A DNA stretch of 64,000 bases, taken from positions 1 to 64,000 of IMG/VR virus record IMGVR_UViG_3300030419_007368; one strand, 5' to 3'. The DNA comes from a virus. Below are positions 6,435 through 15,090 of this stretch, piece by piece; the first letter of the stretch is position 1; each line of letters opens with the position of its first letter. The notes under the pieces are model-generated. The model had not been told where the DNA came from. It made no database searches and saw only the letters and a program-made list of their open reading frames with translations. A program made the translations under genes and the position numbers.

Positions 6435-9400
6435 TTACCCCAATAATTTAAAAGTGTGGCGCACCGACCTGGTGCTGAATCCCCATTCTTCGCTAAAATC
6501 CAATTTAGCTGCATAGGGGCGATTAATATGTATAGTGTCAGTTTCTTTTACACCCCAGCACTTAATTGATGTCGTGGCTGAAGTCTCGTCGGTCACCTTA
6601 ACAATCCAATACGGCTTACCATTCTTAGTTTTCTTAACCAAGACTTCGCGGGGCACAAACCACGCGATACCGAGCTGTCGATCCCACTTACCAATTGGAG
6701 GCACCATGTGCTTGTCAATTGAGTCTCTAACCTGCTTGGACATAACCAGATCAAATGGGAAGATCCCGGTGAGGGAGGACACAAAATCAATTTTCTCTTC
6801 CTTAGAGAACTCTCCCTCCGGGGAATATAGATCTATATTCTCAAGCAACCGCTTCGTGGACTTTGGCTTATCTTGAATGCAAGCCATCCAAAAATGTTTT
6901 GATCCTGTGAAGCGATCATCGATTACGGACTTCAAAGCTTCCGAGCGACACAATACGTCGAGAGCCTTCTTGTTCAACTTTGAATACACAATATCTTCAT
7001 TAAACAACAATTCTTCCACATTGTTAAATGGTCGATTGTTGATAATCTGCTCAATCGCTTTGTCACCCAAGCCCTTGATAGAACTAAGAGGTTGAATTAG
7101 AGTTTTTCCATCCTCAGCGATCTCCCACTGCGCGGTTGATGTGTTAATGTCGAGAGCTTTAATCTTAAACCCGCTCTTCTGTGCTAAAGAAATAGCAGCC
7201 TCTTTGCGAGATTCGGGCTCCTTGTCAAGAAACGCAGCAATCCAACATTCAGGGTAATAGTTCAATAGCCATGCGCATTGAAAACTGAGTATAGAATAAG
7301 AAACAGCGTGAGACTTATTAAACCCATAACCGCTAAAGTACTCGAACGTTTGCCATAGGTCGCTTGCTGTGCTCTCCGCAATCTTCTTCTCCTTGCAGCC
7401 CTCGATAAATTTCTCTCTAATTTTATTCTTCTCTTGTGCACCTTTTCCAGTTCCTTTCTTTGTTAAAAGCTTGCGAAGTTTATTCCCCTCGTCAAGGGAA
7501 ATATCCTTTCCAAGTTTATGTGCAAGCAAGGCAATCTGCTCCTGAAATATAAGGAATCCAGCAGTTTCACTAGTGACCTCCTCAAAGACGTCATTAAAAT
7601 AGTAGACGTCATCCAAATTGTTCTTTGCCTTGACATATTTTTTATCGACGCCGGCGGAAAGTGGTCCTGGCCGGTAGATGGAAGTAATCGCAGAAATATC
7701 AATGATATTCTCTGGCTTTGCTCTTCGGGCTAGCCTTTGAGCGCCGGCATTAGTAAACTGGAAAACTCCAACAAATTTTCCTTTGTGGAAGATATTCTTG
7801 TACACTTTGCTGTCATTCAAATCGATCTTATCAGGGTGCAGGAACTTATCATAATAACCTTTGATGTCCTTAAAGGTTGGATTCTCGACATCATAATATC
7901 TCCTTAGCACGTGTGCCACTGCGGACTCGATCATCTCCAACGTAGAAAGCCCAAGTAAGTCAAATTTAATGAAGCCAAGGGGCTCAAGATGCCTCACATT
8001 CATTCCTTCTGACCACGGGGTCTGCATCACACCACCAGAACAAATCAAAGGCATGTGCTTGTCAAGGTCCTCTCCGATCACAACGCCGCCGGCATGACGG
8101 CTAGTTGACCTAACCTGGCCGACAAGAGACTCAACATGAGTCTTGATGTGGGGGTATTTGACAAGGAACATGTGTAGTGATTCAGAGTATTCCATAACCT
8201 CTTCAAAAGTTGGAACATACACACCAGCACGAATACCATGCTTTGCCTTCGCCTTCGGCGTAGCTTCTTTAACCATCCGACTTGTGACAGCGTTCACCTC
8301 TGGATATGGAACATCATAGAACTTTCCGATATCTTTGATGAGAGAACGAAGCTGCAAAGTGTTAAAGTTTGAGATGGGAACAACAGTGGTTTCTCCCCAC
8401 TCCTCGGCCAAGATCTCCTTAAGCCCGAATGCATCGCTGACGTCATAATCAATATCTGGATAATCTTTAGCATCAGATCGTAAAAACCTGCTGAAAAGTA
8501 GACCATGCTTAATTGGATCAACTTGTGTAATGCCAAGCACATAAGACACCAGAGAGCCAGCTGCGGATCCACGGCCCGGGCCAGCTAACATATGGTCCCC
8601 CGCCTTGTCTGATACTGCTTTCATGGTAAGAAAGTATTTACTGAAGCCTCTATTGTTGATGACAGTAAGCTCGTTTTTAAGTCGATCAACGTACTCTTGG
8701 TTGTCTTCCAGACCTAGTTTTCTCAGCCCAGCAATTGATTCTTTAACCAGCGTTTGTTCACCAGATTCGCCATCAGGGACAACAAACCCAGGGAGACGGA
8801 CAGTGTCATCCGGCATAAAGTCTTCAATTCTCTCATTAGCGATCCAATGAGTTTTTACAAGGGAATCATACACGATATCGTCGTTGTACGACACGCCGCA
8901 CTCTTCTGAATACTTCTTGTATGAGTCCCACATTTGATCGCCGTTCTTCGGATAAAGTTCCATGCCCATCTCATCGATATCGATTGGTAGCTCAGACTTC
9001 ATGTACTCTGGTACCTTTGATTTACCGAGCCAACCTAGGCGCTTATAAAGCTCGCGATCCTTCCAGGCCTCTGCGCTTGGATAGTGTGAATCAGCAGTAG
9101 AAATTAATTCAATTCCGAACTCTTCGTGCATTTTGATAACATACTTGTTTAATTCATGCTGCTCAGGCACGTTGTTCCATTGTAGCTCTCCGTACCAGCG
9201 ATCGCCCAGGCAGTCAATCATGCGTCGTGTGGTTGTGCGCATGGCCTCCAAGACGGCCTCTTCTCCCTCTTCTCGATTGTTCCAGTAATCCTTAGCATAT
9301 ACTCCACCTAAACATGCAGAGGAGGCGATTACTCCCTCTCCATATTCTTTAAGCAGAGCGTAATCCAAGCGCGGTTTGCGATAGAAATTATCGCCTTGGT

Positions 9401-9866
9401 GCGAATCAGATACAATCTTGAAGATGTTGTTAAGCCCAGTTTGATTCATTGCCAACAGAACAAGGTGGCCGCTGGAGTTGATTATACTCTTCGACTTACC
9501 TTTCGAAGCAGCTTCATCCTCGGTTTCGACCTTATCTGTGTCGTTAATGACTTTCCTAGCTTGCTTCTTATCTTCTTTAATGCGATCGTACTCTCGCTTC
9601 CATTCTTCAACGGAAGGCACGAAGTATGCTTCTACACCAAAGATGGGCTTAAAGTCTTTGCCGGCTTCCTTCATCTTTTTAGCGTGCAATACTTGATAAG
9701 ACATGCCATTCATATTTCCATGGTCAGTCAACGCTAGTGCGCTCATGCCGTTCTCATATGCAAAATCCATATGCTCTTGGGGGTATCCGAACCCGTCAAA
9801 GACCGAGCCGGCCACGCTGTGTGCATGCAAGCCTACGAAAGGAATGCTAGGTGTAGTTCTAGTCAT
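6435..9866 (-). CDS. dnaE: DNA polymerase III alpha subunit (family C, DnaE type)
   Basis: Replicative polymerase, 1143 aa, near the length of bacterial DnaE (about 1160). Order: PHP domain (HAHS near the N-terminus, ALTDHGN), palm with GPGRGSAAG and the two catalytic Asp in PDIDYD, fingers, tandem HhH (IKGLGDKAIEQI), and a C-terminal OB fold (KTKNGKPYWIVKVTDE). No internal 3'-5' exonuclease domain was seen. Start ATG 9866 has GGAG; an upstream extension does not. It stands apart from the replication block at 19-26 kb, where a family-A polymerase-like gene is found. A possible own promoter is at 9895-9922. Confidence 0.95.
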   Translation of the reverse strand: MTRTTPSIPFVGLHAHSVAGSVFDGFGYPQEHMDFAYENGMSALALTDHGNMNGMSYQVLHAKKMKEAGKDFKPIFGVEAYFVPSVEEWKREYDRIKEDKKQARKVINDTDKVETEDEAASKGKSKSIINSSGHLVLLAMNQTGLNNIFKIVSDSHQGDNFYRKPRLDYALLKEYGEGVIASSACLGGVYAKDYWNNREEGEEAVLEAMRTTTRRMIDCLGDRWYGELQWNNVPEQHELNKYVIKMHEEFGIELISTADSHYPSAEAWKDRELYKRLGWLGKSKVPEYMKSELPIDIDEMGMELYPKNGDQMWDSYKKYSEECGVSYNDDIVYDSLVKTHWIANERIEDFMPDDTVRLPGFVVPDGESGEQTLVKESIAGLRKLGLEDNQEYVDRLKNELTVINNRGFSKYFLTMKAVSDKAGDHMLAGPGRGSAAGSLVSYVLGITQVDPIKHGLLFSRFLRSDAKDYPDIDYDVSDAFGLKEILAEEWGETTVVPISNFNTLQLRSLIKDIGKFYDVPYPEVNAVTSRMVKEATPKAKAKHGIRAGVYVPTFEEVMEYSESLHMFLVKYPHIKTHVESLVGQVRSTSRHAGGVVIGEDLDKHMPLICSGGVMQTPWSEGMNVRHLEPLGFIKFDLLGLSTLEMIESAVAHVLRRYYDVENPTFKDIKGYYDKFLHPDKIDLNDSKVYKNIFHKGKFVGVFQFTNAGAQRLARRAKPENIIDISAITSIYRPGPLSAGVDKKYVKAKNNLDDVYYFNDVFEEVTSETAGFLIFQEQIALLAHKLGKDISLDEGNKLRKLLTKKGTGKGAQEKNKIREKFIEGCKEKKIAESTASDLWQTFEYFSGYGFNKSHAVSYSILSFQCAWLLNYYPECWIAAFLDKEPESRKEAAISLAQKSGFKIKALDINTSTAQWEIAEDGKTLIQPLSSIKGLGDKAIEQIINNRPFNNVEELLFNEDIVYSKLNKKALDVLCRSEALKSVIDDRFTGSKHFWMACIQDKPKSTKRLLENIDLYSPEGEFSKEEKIDFVSSLTGIFPFDLVMSKQVRDSIDKHMVPPIGKWDRQLGIAWFVPREVLVKKTKNGKPYWIVKVTDETSATTSIKCWGVKETDTIHINRPYAAKLDFSEEWGFSTRSVRHTFKLLG

Positions 9867-9894
9867 CAATACTTCTCCATGTTTACTACAAAAC

Positions 9895-9922
9895 AATATA
9901 AAAATATGTTATCGAAAGTAAA
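9895..9922 (-). promoter_or_regulatory. candidate sigma70-type promoter ahead of dnaE
   Basis: Minus-strand TTTACT (9917-9922), 16-base spacer, TATATT (9895-9900), ending 28 bases before the dnaE start and just after the stop of the muramidase gene. The -10 is 5/6 and the -35 is 4/6 to consensus. Confidence 0.4.
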
Positions 9923-9929
9923 CAGGAGT

Positions 9930-11525
9930 TTAATTATTTAAGATTTCAGACTGTATAGACAATATCAACCTTTTAATTTCTTCCAGATTTCTGCGCTGGG
10001 CTGCGTCTTTATATACCTTTCGCTTGTGGTAGTGAGTATTGCCCTTGACTTTGCCGTAGACGCCGGATCCCATTGCGTCATAATACTTTTTTCCGACCCT
10101 ACTCAAGACCCACTTGTAGGTCTTGTTAACTACTTGCCTGTACTTTTGATAGTTATACTCTTTTCCGTGACAATTAATGGTCGCGGCCGGCCCGACAGGT
10201 GGAGGACCTCCCCACTCATCTACCTTATTTGCTAATTTTATAACGTACCTGGATACGTAATCCGAAAAAACCTCCGGGTCGAGCGCTCGACAGACGTCAT
10301 TACCACCAAGAGTAACAATTCTTATTGATGTGGGATTGTAAGCTGCAATAGTCTCTGCCATACTCTTCTGCTCTTGCAGTTTCTTTTTGTCCTTTTTCGA
10401 CTTGCCCTGTAGGTCGGCCTGCTTTGCCATAAACAAAGTTTCATACCACCATCTTGATGAAGCTCCGTTCCTGTACAGAACTCTAACCGCTCTGTCCGAC
10501 GTCTCAAATTTCTTAATTAAAGTTGCCTCCTGGTAGGCGGTCGACGAGTCTCCAATAAAAAGAATTCTTTCTTTATACTTCTCGAAGCTTTTTGGTACAA
10601 ATACGTACGTATAGGAAAAAGTAACGGCTATTGGAACGCCATTTTTCTTGGCCGGTGCAAACTCAGACCTCCGTAAAGCGTCCATAACGACCTGGACAAA
10701 TTCCTTTGTAACGCGCTTTGAATTGGGGCGGTCTGGGTCAAGCTTGGTGCCTATTACTTTCCCTTCAGCATCGAGGGTCACCAGCACAGACACACCTAGC
10801 CGAGCCTTTACGGTCGGCTCAGGGACCGGGCGAGCGAGCTTTAGTAACTTAGGGTTCTCAATACCGGCTGGGGCGGGGGGATCAGCATGCACCACTCCAT
10901 GATTTGGATAAAGCTGCTTAAACGCCTCTGCCCCCGTTTTTACTTTTGTGGCATAGCTTCTGACAGGTCGACCGTAGTATATGTCAGTAGTCTTAAGATA
11001 ATACTTCATATCTCCAGTTTTCACCGCTTTATTCGCTGGTATCACTAGTCTTTTTCCTACGGCTTTCACAAACCTGGTTAAAAGCTCCATGCTAACACGC
11101 GCCGGGTCGCTTTGATAAGCCTCCCAAGCTTGTTGAGGGTCGGGATAAATCTTCAAAAGATGACGACCCATGACTTGAAAAGTACCCCACGCGGTTGATG
11201 CAATTGCAGCTTTCGGAGCAATTTTAAAAGCCTTTTCGAAATTTCTATATTTTGCCCGGTGATCAGAGTAAGTTTTTTTTCCGGATTGGTGAGGGCCGAT
11301 ATGTAATTTTTGCTTTTTAAGCTCCGGTATTTTATCCTCTTCGCCGAACTCTTTTGCGCGAGCAAGTAAATGATTATTGTTGAATGCTCGGGCGCCTGGA
11401 GAAAACGAGGTTTCAACCAAAGCCATACCGGCTATCCAAGCCGGATGCACTCCTGTATTGCTCGCCGCTTCGATAAGCAAATCATAATTGCTTTTTATCT
11501 TTTTTTTAGCTTTTTCTATATTCAT
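9930..11525 (-). CDS. muramidase / TonB_C-like / SGNH hydrolase fusion
   Basis: 531 residues, three parts. Residues ~1-210 resemble the phage N-acetylmuramidase family DUF3380 (ALVETSFSPGA with candidate acid Glu38; STAWGTFQVMG at 110-120). Residues ~240-310 match a TonB C-terminal-like fold (VLVTLDAEGKVIGT, ALRRSEFAPAKKNG). Residues ~318-530 form an SGNH/GDSL hydrolase: FIGDSS with nucleophile Ser327, a glycine in RNGASS, GGND (407-410), and a late His in GNTHYH. It likely cuts glycan and removes acyl groups from the wall or surface polysaccharide, in the tail or at lysis. There is no signal peptide. The leader is AT-rich with no clear Shine-Dalgarno. Confidence 0.8.
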   Translation of the reverse strand: MNIEKAKKKIKSNYDLLIEAASNTGVHPAWIAGMALVETSFSPGARAFNNNHLLARAKEFGEEDKIPELKKQKLHIGPHQSGKKTYSDHRAKYRNFEKAFKIAPKAAIASTAWGTFQVMGRHLLKIYPDPQQAWEAYQSDPARVSMELLTRFVKAVGKRLVIPANKAVKTGDMKYYLKTTDIYYGRPVRSYATKVKTGAEAFKQLYPNHGVVHADPPAPAGIENPKLLKLARPVPEPTVKARLGVSVLVTLDAEGKVIGTKLDPDRPNSKRVTKEFVQVVMDALRRSEFAPAKKNGVPIAVTFSYTYVFVPKSFEKYKERILFIGDSSTAYQEATLIKKFETSDRAVRVLYRNGASSRWWYETLFMAKQADLQGKSKKDKKKLQEQKSMAETIAAYNPTSIRIVTLGGNDVCRALDPEVFSDYVSRYVIKLANKVDEWGGPPPVGPAATINCHGKEYNYQKYRQVVNKTYKWVLSRVGKKYYDAMGSGVYGKVKGNTHYHKRKVYKDAAQRRNLEEIKRLILSIQSEILNN

Positions 11526-11542
11526 TAATAATAATTAGTTTT

Positions 11543-12397
11543 TTAATCATCAAATCCGATTTCATTCCACTCTGCGTAGGAAAGCGTCGCCGGCTTCTTA
11601 ATATATTTAGTTTCTCCTAGAAACTCACAGTATTTTTCCCAGCAATCAATTGAGAAATATTCTTCGACTGAGATAGTATGGTGGTTCTCAAAATCAAGGT
11701 TTTCAAATACTTTCTCCAAATCAAAATGTTTATATGAGTAGCGCTCTTCGACGGAAAGTCGTTCTTGGCGCTGGACTGGATCTCTCCACAACCCACTGGA
11801 TGAAGTGTGGGACTCCTTTTTCAACTGTTCGATATCATCCATGTCAAATGTGACCCCTAAATAAAGATTATCCTTCACAGTTCTCCCCTCATAACTAATT
11901 GCAACTTTTGAATCTAAGAGTTGTCGTCGAACATCGCGCACAACAGAAGGAATATAGTAACCATATGGCCATGCGACATAGAATCTGTCAGGCGCCAGCC
12001 AGCGACTTATGCCACTCGACACCTTATGGGCGGTAAGGGCGCCGTGAATCGCAGACCACGCTAAATTATCCCTCTTGTTGATATCCCTAATCGCCAGTGG
12101 AATGTAATATATTTTTATAGGTCTTTTGAAGTCGTTCTTGTTGTGTTCAAAATGTCTATAACTGTAAATTGGGTCCTGTATTTTCTCGCCGACATGATGC
12201 TTTATGAGGCTGGAGACGTCATCACCGCAAACAACCCATATAGTGTTGCAGCCGGCATATGCACACTCCAGCACAGCCCTCTCAACGGCTAGATAGTTTG
12301 GTGCTAGCGGCATCATACTAGCATGCCATGGCATGTTAAAATCAGATCTTATACCAGAGACAGGTACGATGCCGGCAATGTGTCTTTTTAAACTCAT
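11543..12397 (-). CDS. possible nucleotidyltransferase-like protein
   Basis: 284 residues, family not named with certainty. The N-terminus (IAGIVPVSG, then MPWHASMMPL, VERAVLECAYAGCNTIWVV) resembles the first half of a GT-A type sugar nucleotidyltransferase: a Rossmann-like strand-loop, a Val-Glu-Arg-Ala helix and a second strand. A later APDRFYVAWPYG segment could be the acidic metal-binding strand. The classical G-x-G-T-R loop is absent, so activity is doubtful. It lies among cell-wall and virion genes, so surface-sugar modification is conceivable. This is inference only. Confidence 0.7.
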   Translation of the reverse strand: MSLKRHIAGIVPVSGIRSDFNMPWHASMMPLAPNYLAVERAVLECAYAGCNTIWVVCGDDVSSLIKHHVGEKIQDPIYSYRHFEHNKNDFKRPIKIYYIPLAIRDINKRDNLAWSAIHGALTAHKVSSGISRWLAPDRFYVAWPYGYYIPSVVRDVRRQLLDSKVAISYEGRTVKDNLYLGVTFDMDDIEQLKKESHTSSSGLWRDPVQRQERLSVEERYSYKHFDLEKVFENLDFENHHTISVEEYFSIDCWEKYCEFLGETKYIKKPATLSYAEWNEIGFDD

Positions 12398-12420
12398 AAC
12401 CAGCTCAATAGCAGTTCAAC

Positions 12421-12837
12421 TCAATAATCTTTTTGATACTTTAACATCATCTCGTCGATGTATTCCGCCACGTGATCGTTCTGCGGAATGTCCGGCAGCA
12501 TTTTTCCAATTTCTCGAATTACATCGACGCATTGTGCTTCCGGGCCAAACTCGCGCTCGTCGTAGTCGTCATAGTATTCCTCATACAAGTCACCTTCTCC
12601 CATCAAGAAATCTTCCTCGTTGACCGGACCTACGTCCAGGCCGGTGGGTCCGTAATAATCATCGTCTTCTTCCTGGTAAAGGTAGTCGCTGGGGCCGAGC
12701 GCCCATGCGTCTTCCTCGTAAATGAGATCCTCGTCGAGTTCTTCCTCAAGCTCTTCTTCGAATTCTTCAAAAATGGGCGACAAAGCATCATACTCTTCTT
12801 TAATAATTTCTTGTAGTCTTTTTTTGGTAATCTTCAT
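12421..12837 (-). CDS. acidic protein with N-terminal IIKEE tag, candidate internal virion protein
   Basis: 138 residues, very rich in Glu, Asp and Tyr. The N-terminus MKITKKRLQEIIKEE closely matches the start of the 14836-15090 product (MKITRSRLKQIIREE), although the rest differs. The tag ends in I-K-E, which fits the (I/L)-x-E site of the T4-type prohead protease, so it may direct packaging into the prohead (inference). The C-terminus carries a short helical segment (HVAEYIDEMMLKY). It is preceded by AGGAGA and follows the large basic protein gene by 21 bases. Confidence 0.75.
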   Translation of the reverse strand: MKITKKRLQEIIKEEYDALSPIFEEFEEELEEELDEDLIYEEDAWALGPSDYLYQEEDDDYYGPTGLDVGPVNEEDFLMGEGDLYEEYYDDYDEREFGPEAQCVDVIREIGKMLPDIPQNDHVAEYIDEMMLKYQKDY

Positions 12838-12858
12838 GCTGACTCTCCTGTATATTAA

Positions 12859-14820
12859 TTAGTCCCAACCACCCCAATCTTCACGATTTTCCGCTGGGGA
12901 CTTGGGAGTCATGGGTGGCATAGGCTTTTCCTTTCTCGTTACAGCTGCCACACGAGACTGCTTCGGTTTCGAAACTGTGCGCTTTCTTGGCGTCACAGCT
13001 TTTGCCACGGCGCGCTTCTTATCTGCAGGGACGTAGCAATCTGGATTAAGCCGGCACATTTTTTTCTTCCAGGCGGCAGAAGTTTCTCCTTTTAGCCTAG
13101 TATATATTGAGTACCTCTTACCAGGAACTTGGACTTTCAAATACCCCTTTCTCCTGGCTGCCCAATAAGCTTTTGAAAAGGACATTCCGGGATCTGGAAT
13201 GTAGACTGCAGCCTTCTCACCTTTTTGCTTCTTCGGTGCTTTGCTAACCTTTGCCGCTTGGCCTTTTGGTTTCTTTGGTGCTTTAGCTACGAGTTGTGCA
13301 CGTGAAGGCTTCTTTGGCTTCTTCGGGGTAGTTTTCTTCTCTCTTTTTTTCCAGAGTTCCCAATCATCACATACGCCGGCCGGCATTTCTCCGGGTCTGT
13401 TTTTGCAAAGAGAGTCCACCGTCGGCCGAAAGAGCTTGAGACAGCCATAGGTGTGTCGGCCGGTACAGTACTGCTTTGAGGCTTGATACTCTTGTTGTGT
13501 TGGTATGTCGTGAGGACTAGCCCGAGTCATCCACCTAAATTTTTCCGGAATCTTGAGGCCTCCTATACGCCTCCCACGAGAATCTCGTTTTGTCTTCTCC
13601 ATCGGCGTCTCTTTTCGATATTTTTTTAACTTCGCGGCTGTGGCCCAACTAAAACGCTCCCAAAGGTCCTTGTAAGCCTGGTTGGAGTGATTTGCCCAGG
13701 ATGGCTGTGGCAAGTATTTCATATCCTGTGGGCGGATCCGTGCATCCAGATAGTTCATACGGTAATGAATCCACAGCCTTGTCTTTTCCGCGCCTTGCTC
13801 CATGTCCGATGTGGCCCGGTAAGCCCAATTTTCCGCATTTTGAACAATTCGAATCACTCTGCGCTCTCCAGAAGAATAATCTGAAATTATCTTACGTATG
13901 TACTTGTATGATCTCATACCCCAAATGCCGTCTTCTTCGATCTTTTCCCACCCCTTGTATCTCTTCTCAATAACCTTATTGGCTGCAGCCTGTAGCTTCT
14001 TTACTTGCTCTCGGGTGCCCGGGGACAGATTGACACCCCGGTATCGACCTGTTCGATCACCATACTTTGGATGGCTTGGGTCTGGTCTGAAGTTTAGTAT
14101 ATATCTCAGAGCCTCGGAGTACTTAGGCCGTCGAGCTTTAGTTTTTTTTGTTTTAGGAGTGGGTACGCCGGCGAGGGCTCCGAGGGCAGAACCAGCACTT
14201 GCAATAGCGCCAAGGCCAGAACGGAATGGATCAATGATAGGCGCCAGGGTTGATTTGATATTTTTACTTCTCGGAGAAAAATGTTTCTTGCCATATGCAG
14301 GTTGGCGACGGACGATCCGTTTGCCGTCGCGGGTCATGTTAAAATAGAAAAAAGAATTTTTTCTTCTCTTGCCACTCTTTAAGATCCCTAGAACGCGCTT
14401 ATCAAGTTTCCGAGTACCATCCACCACCGCGTTGTGTGTCAAAGCCCACTCCACCCACCTTTGGGCTGTTAAGATCTTTGTCCTGTCTTGTTGCTTATCT
14501 AGCCTCGACCATGCTATTTTCCCAGCGCTGCTCTTTCTACGTCCTTTGTATCTAGGGTATCCACCGAGGGCGTAATATTCGTCTAAAATTCTTCGAACAT
14601 AGTTAATCTCTTTGGCTTTTATCTTGTACTTCTTTTCTGGGAAGCGACTCCGATCCCGGGCTGAGGGGCCGACAAGGGGGTGTCCGGGCCTAAAGATATC
14701 CGGGAGCACCCCTCTCGGATCTCTCACCTTCTTCTTGCCCTTCTTGCCCTTGGCTTCAAGAACACCCTCGCTTGGGTCATCTCCTGTTTGTGATTCTAAC
14801 TCGTCCAAAGTTAACTCCAA
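12859..14820 (-). CDS. large basic protein with peptidoglycan-binding-like segment
   Basis: 653 residues, very Lys/Arg-rich. A segment QVKKLQAAANKVI ... EDGIWGMRSYKYI (about residues 275-320) has the pattern of a PG_binding_1 helical domain. The Lys/Pro-rich C-terminal third contains FSKAYWAARRKGY followed by PGKRYSIYTR, a short motif common near the ends of phage structural proteins. It starts at TTG, with GAGG eight bases upstream. It is flanked by two acidic genes with shared N-terminal tags. It is probably a virion protein that holds wall or DNA contacts; the exact role is unknown. Confidence 0.75.
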   Translation of the reverse strand: MELTLDELESQTGDDPSEGVLEAKGKKGKKKVRDPRGVLPDIFRPGHPLVGPSARDRSRFPEKKYKIKAKEINYVRRILDEYYALGGYPRYKGRRKSSAGKIAWSRLDKQQDRTKILTAQRWVEWALTHNAVVDGTRKLDKRVLGILKSGKRRKNSFFYFNMTRDGKRIVRRQPAYGKKHFSPRSKNIKSTLAPIIDPFRSGLGAIASAGSALGALAGVPTPKTKKTKARRPKYSEALRYILNFRPDPSHPKYGDRTGRYRGVNLSPGTREQVKKLQAAANKVIEKRYKGWEKIEEDGIWGMRSYKYIRKIISDYSSGERRVIRIVQNAENWAYRATSDMEQGAEKTRLWIHYRMNYLDARIRPQDMKYLPQPSWANHSNQAYKDLWERFSWATAAKLKKYRKETPMEKTKRDSRGRRIGGLKIPEKFRWMTRASPHDIPTQQEYQASKQYCTGRHTYGCLKLFRPTVDSLCKNRPGEMPAGVCDDWELWKKREKKTTPKKPKKPSRAQLVAKAPKKPKGQAAKVSKAPKKQKGEKAAVYIPDPGMSFSKAYWAARRKGYLKVQVPGKRYSIYTRLKGETSAAWKKKMCRLNPDCYVPADKKRAVAKAVTPRKRTVSKPKQSRVAAVTRKEKPMPPMTPKSPAENREDWGGWD

Positions 14821-14835
14821 ATCTACTGCCTCGCA

Positions 14836-15090
14836 CTATCCAACTTCGCATTCATTCTCCAACATAGAGGCATATGCTTCCGTAACAGCGTCTTCGACGC
14901 CGGCACAGATTGGGTCAGGGTCAGGCGACTCCGACAAAGCCTGAAGATAACCGTGTATGGCTGCGGCTTTATTAGCTAAAGCAACCAACTCCTCAACAGG
15001 TCTTTGTGGGCTGTCATCCATAACTGCTGAAGCCATGGCGTCCATTTCCTCTCTAATGATTTGCTTAAGTCGCGATCTAGTAATCTTCAT
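14836..15090 (-). CDS. small protein with N-terminal IIREE tag
   Basis: 84 residues beginning MKITRSRLKQIIREE, the same tag as the 12421-12837 product, then a moderately acidic helical body (VEELVALANKAAAI). The start at 15090 gives an ATGA overlap with the preceding gene and has GAGAGG upstream. The tag ends with I-R-E, a candidate prohead-protease site. Its body is unlike its tagged partner. A late-promoter-like element lies 32 bases upstream. Confidence 0.75.
   Translation of the reverse strand: MKITRSRLKQIIREEMDAMASAVMDDSPQRPVEELVALANKAAAIHGYLQALSESPDPDPICAGVEDAVTEAYASMLENECEVG

Noticed and set aside
9867-9896. Longer start for DnaE
   Set aside because: The extra ten residues contain the ribosome site of the internal ATG and precede the PHP domain without similarity to the family.
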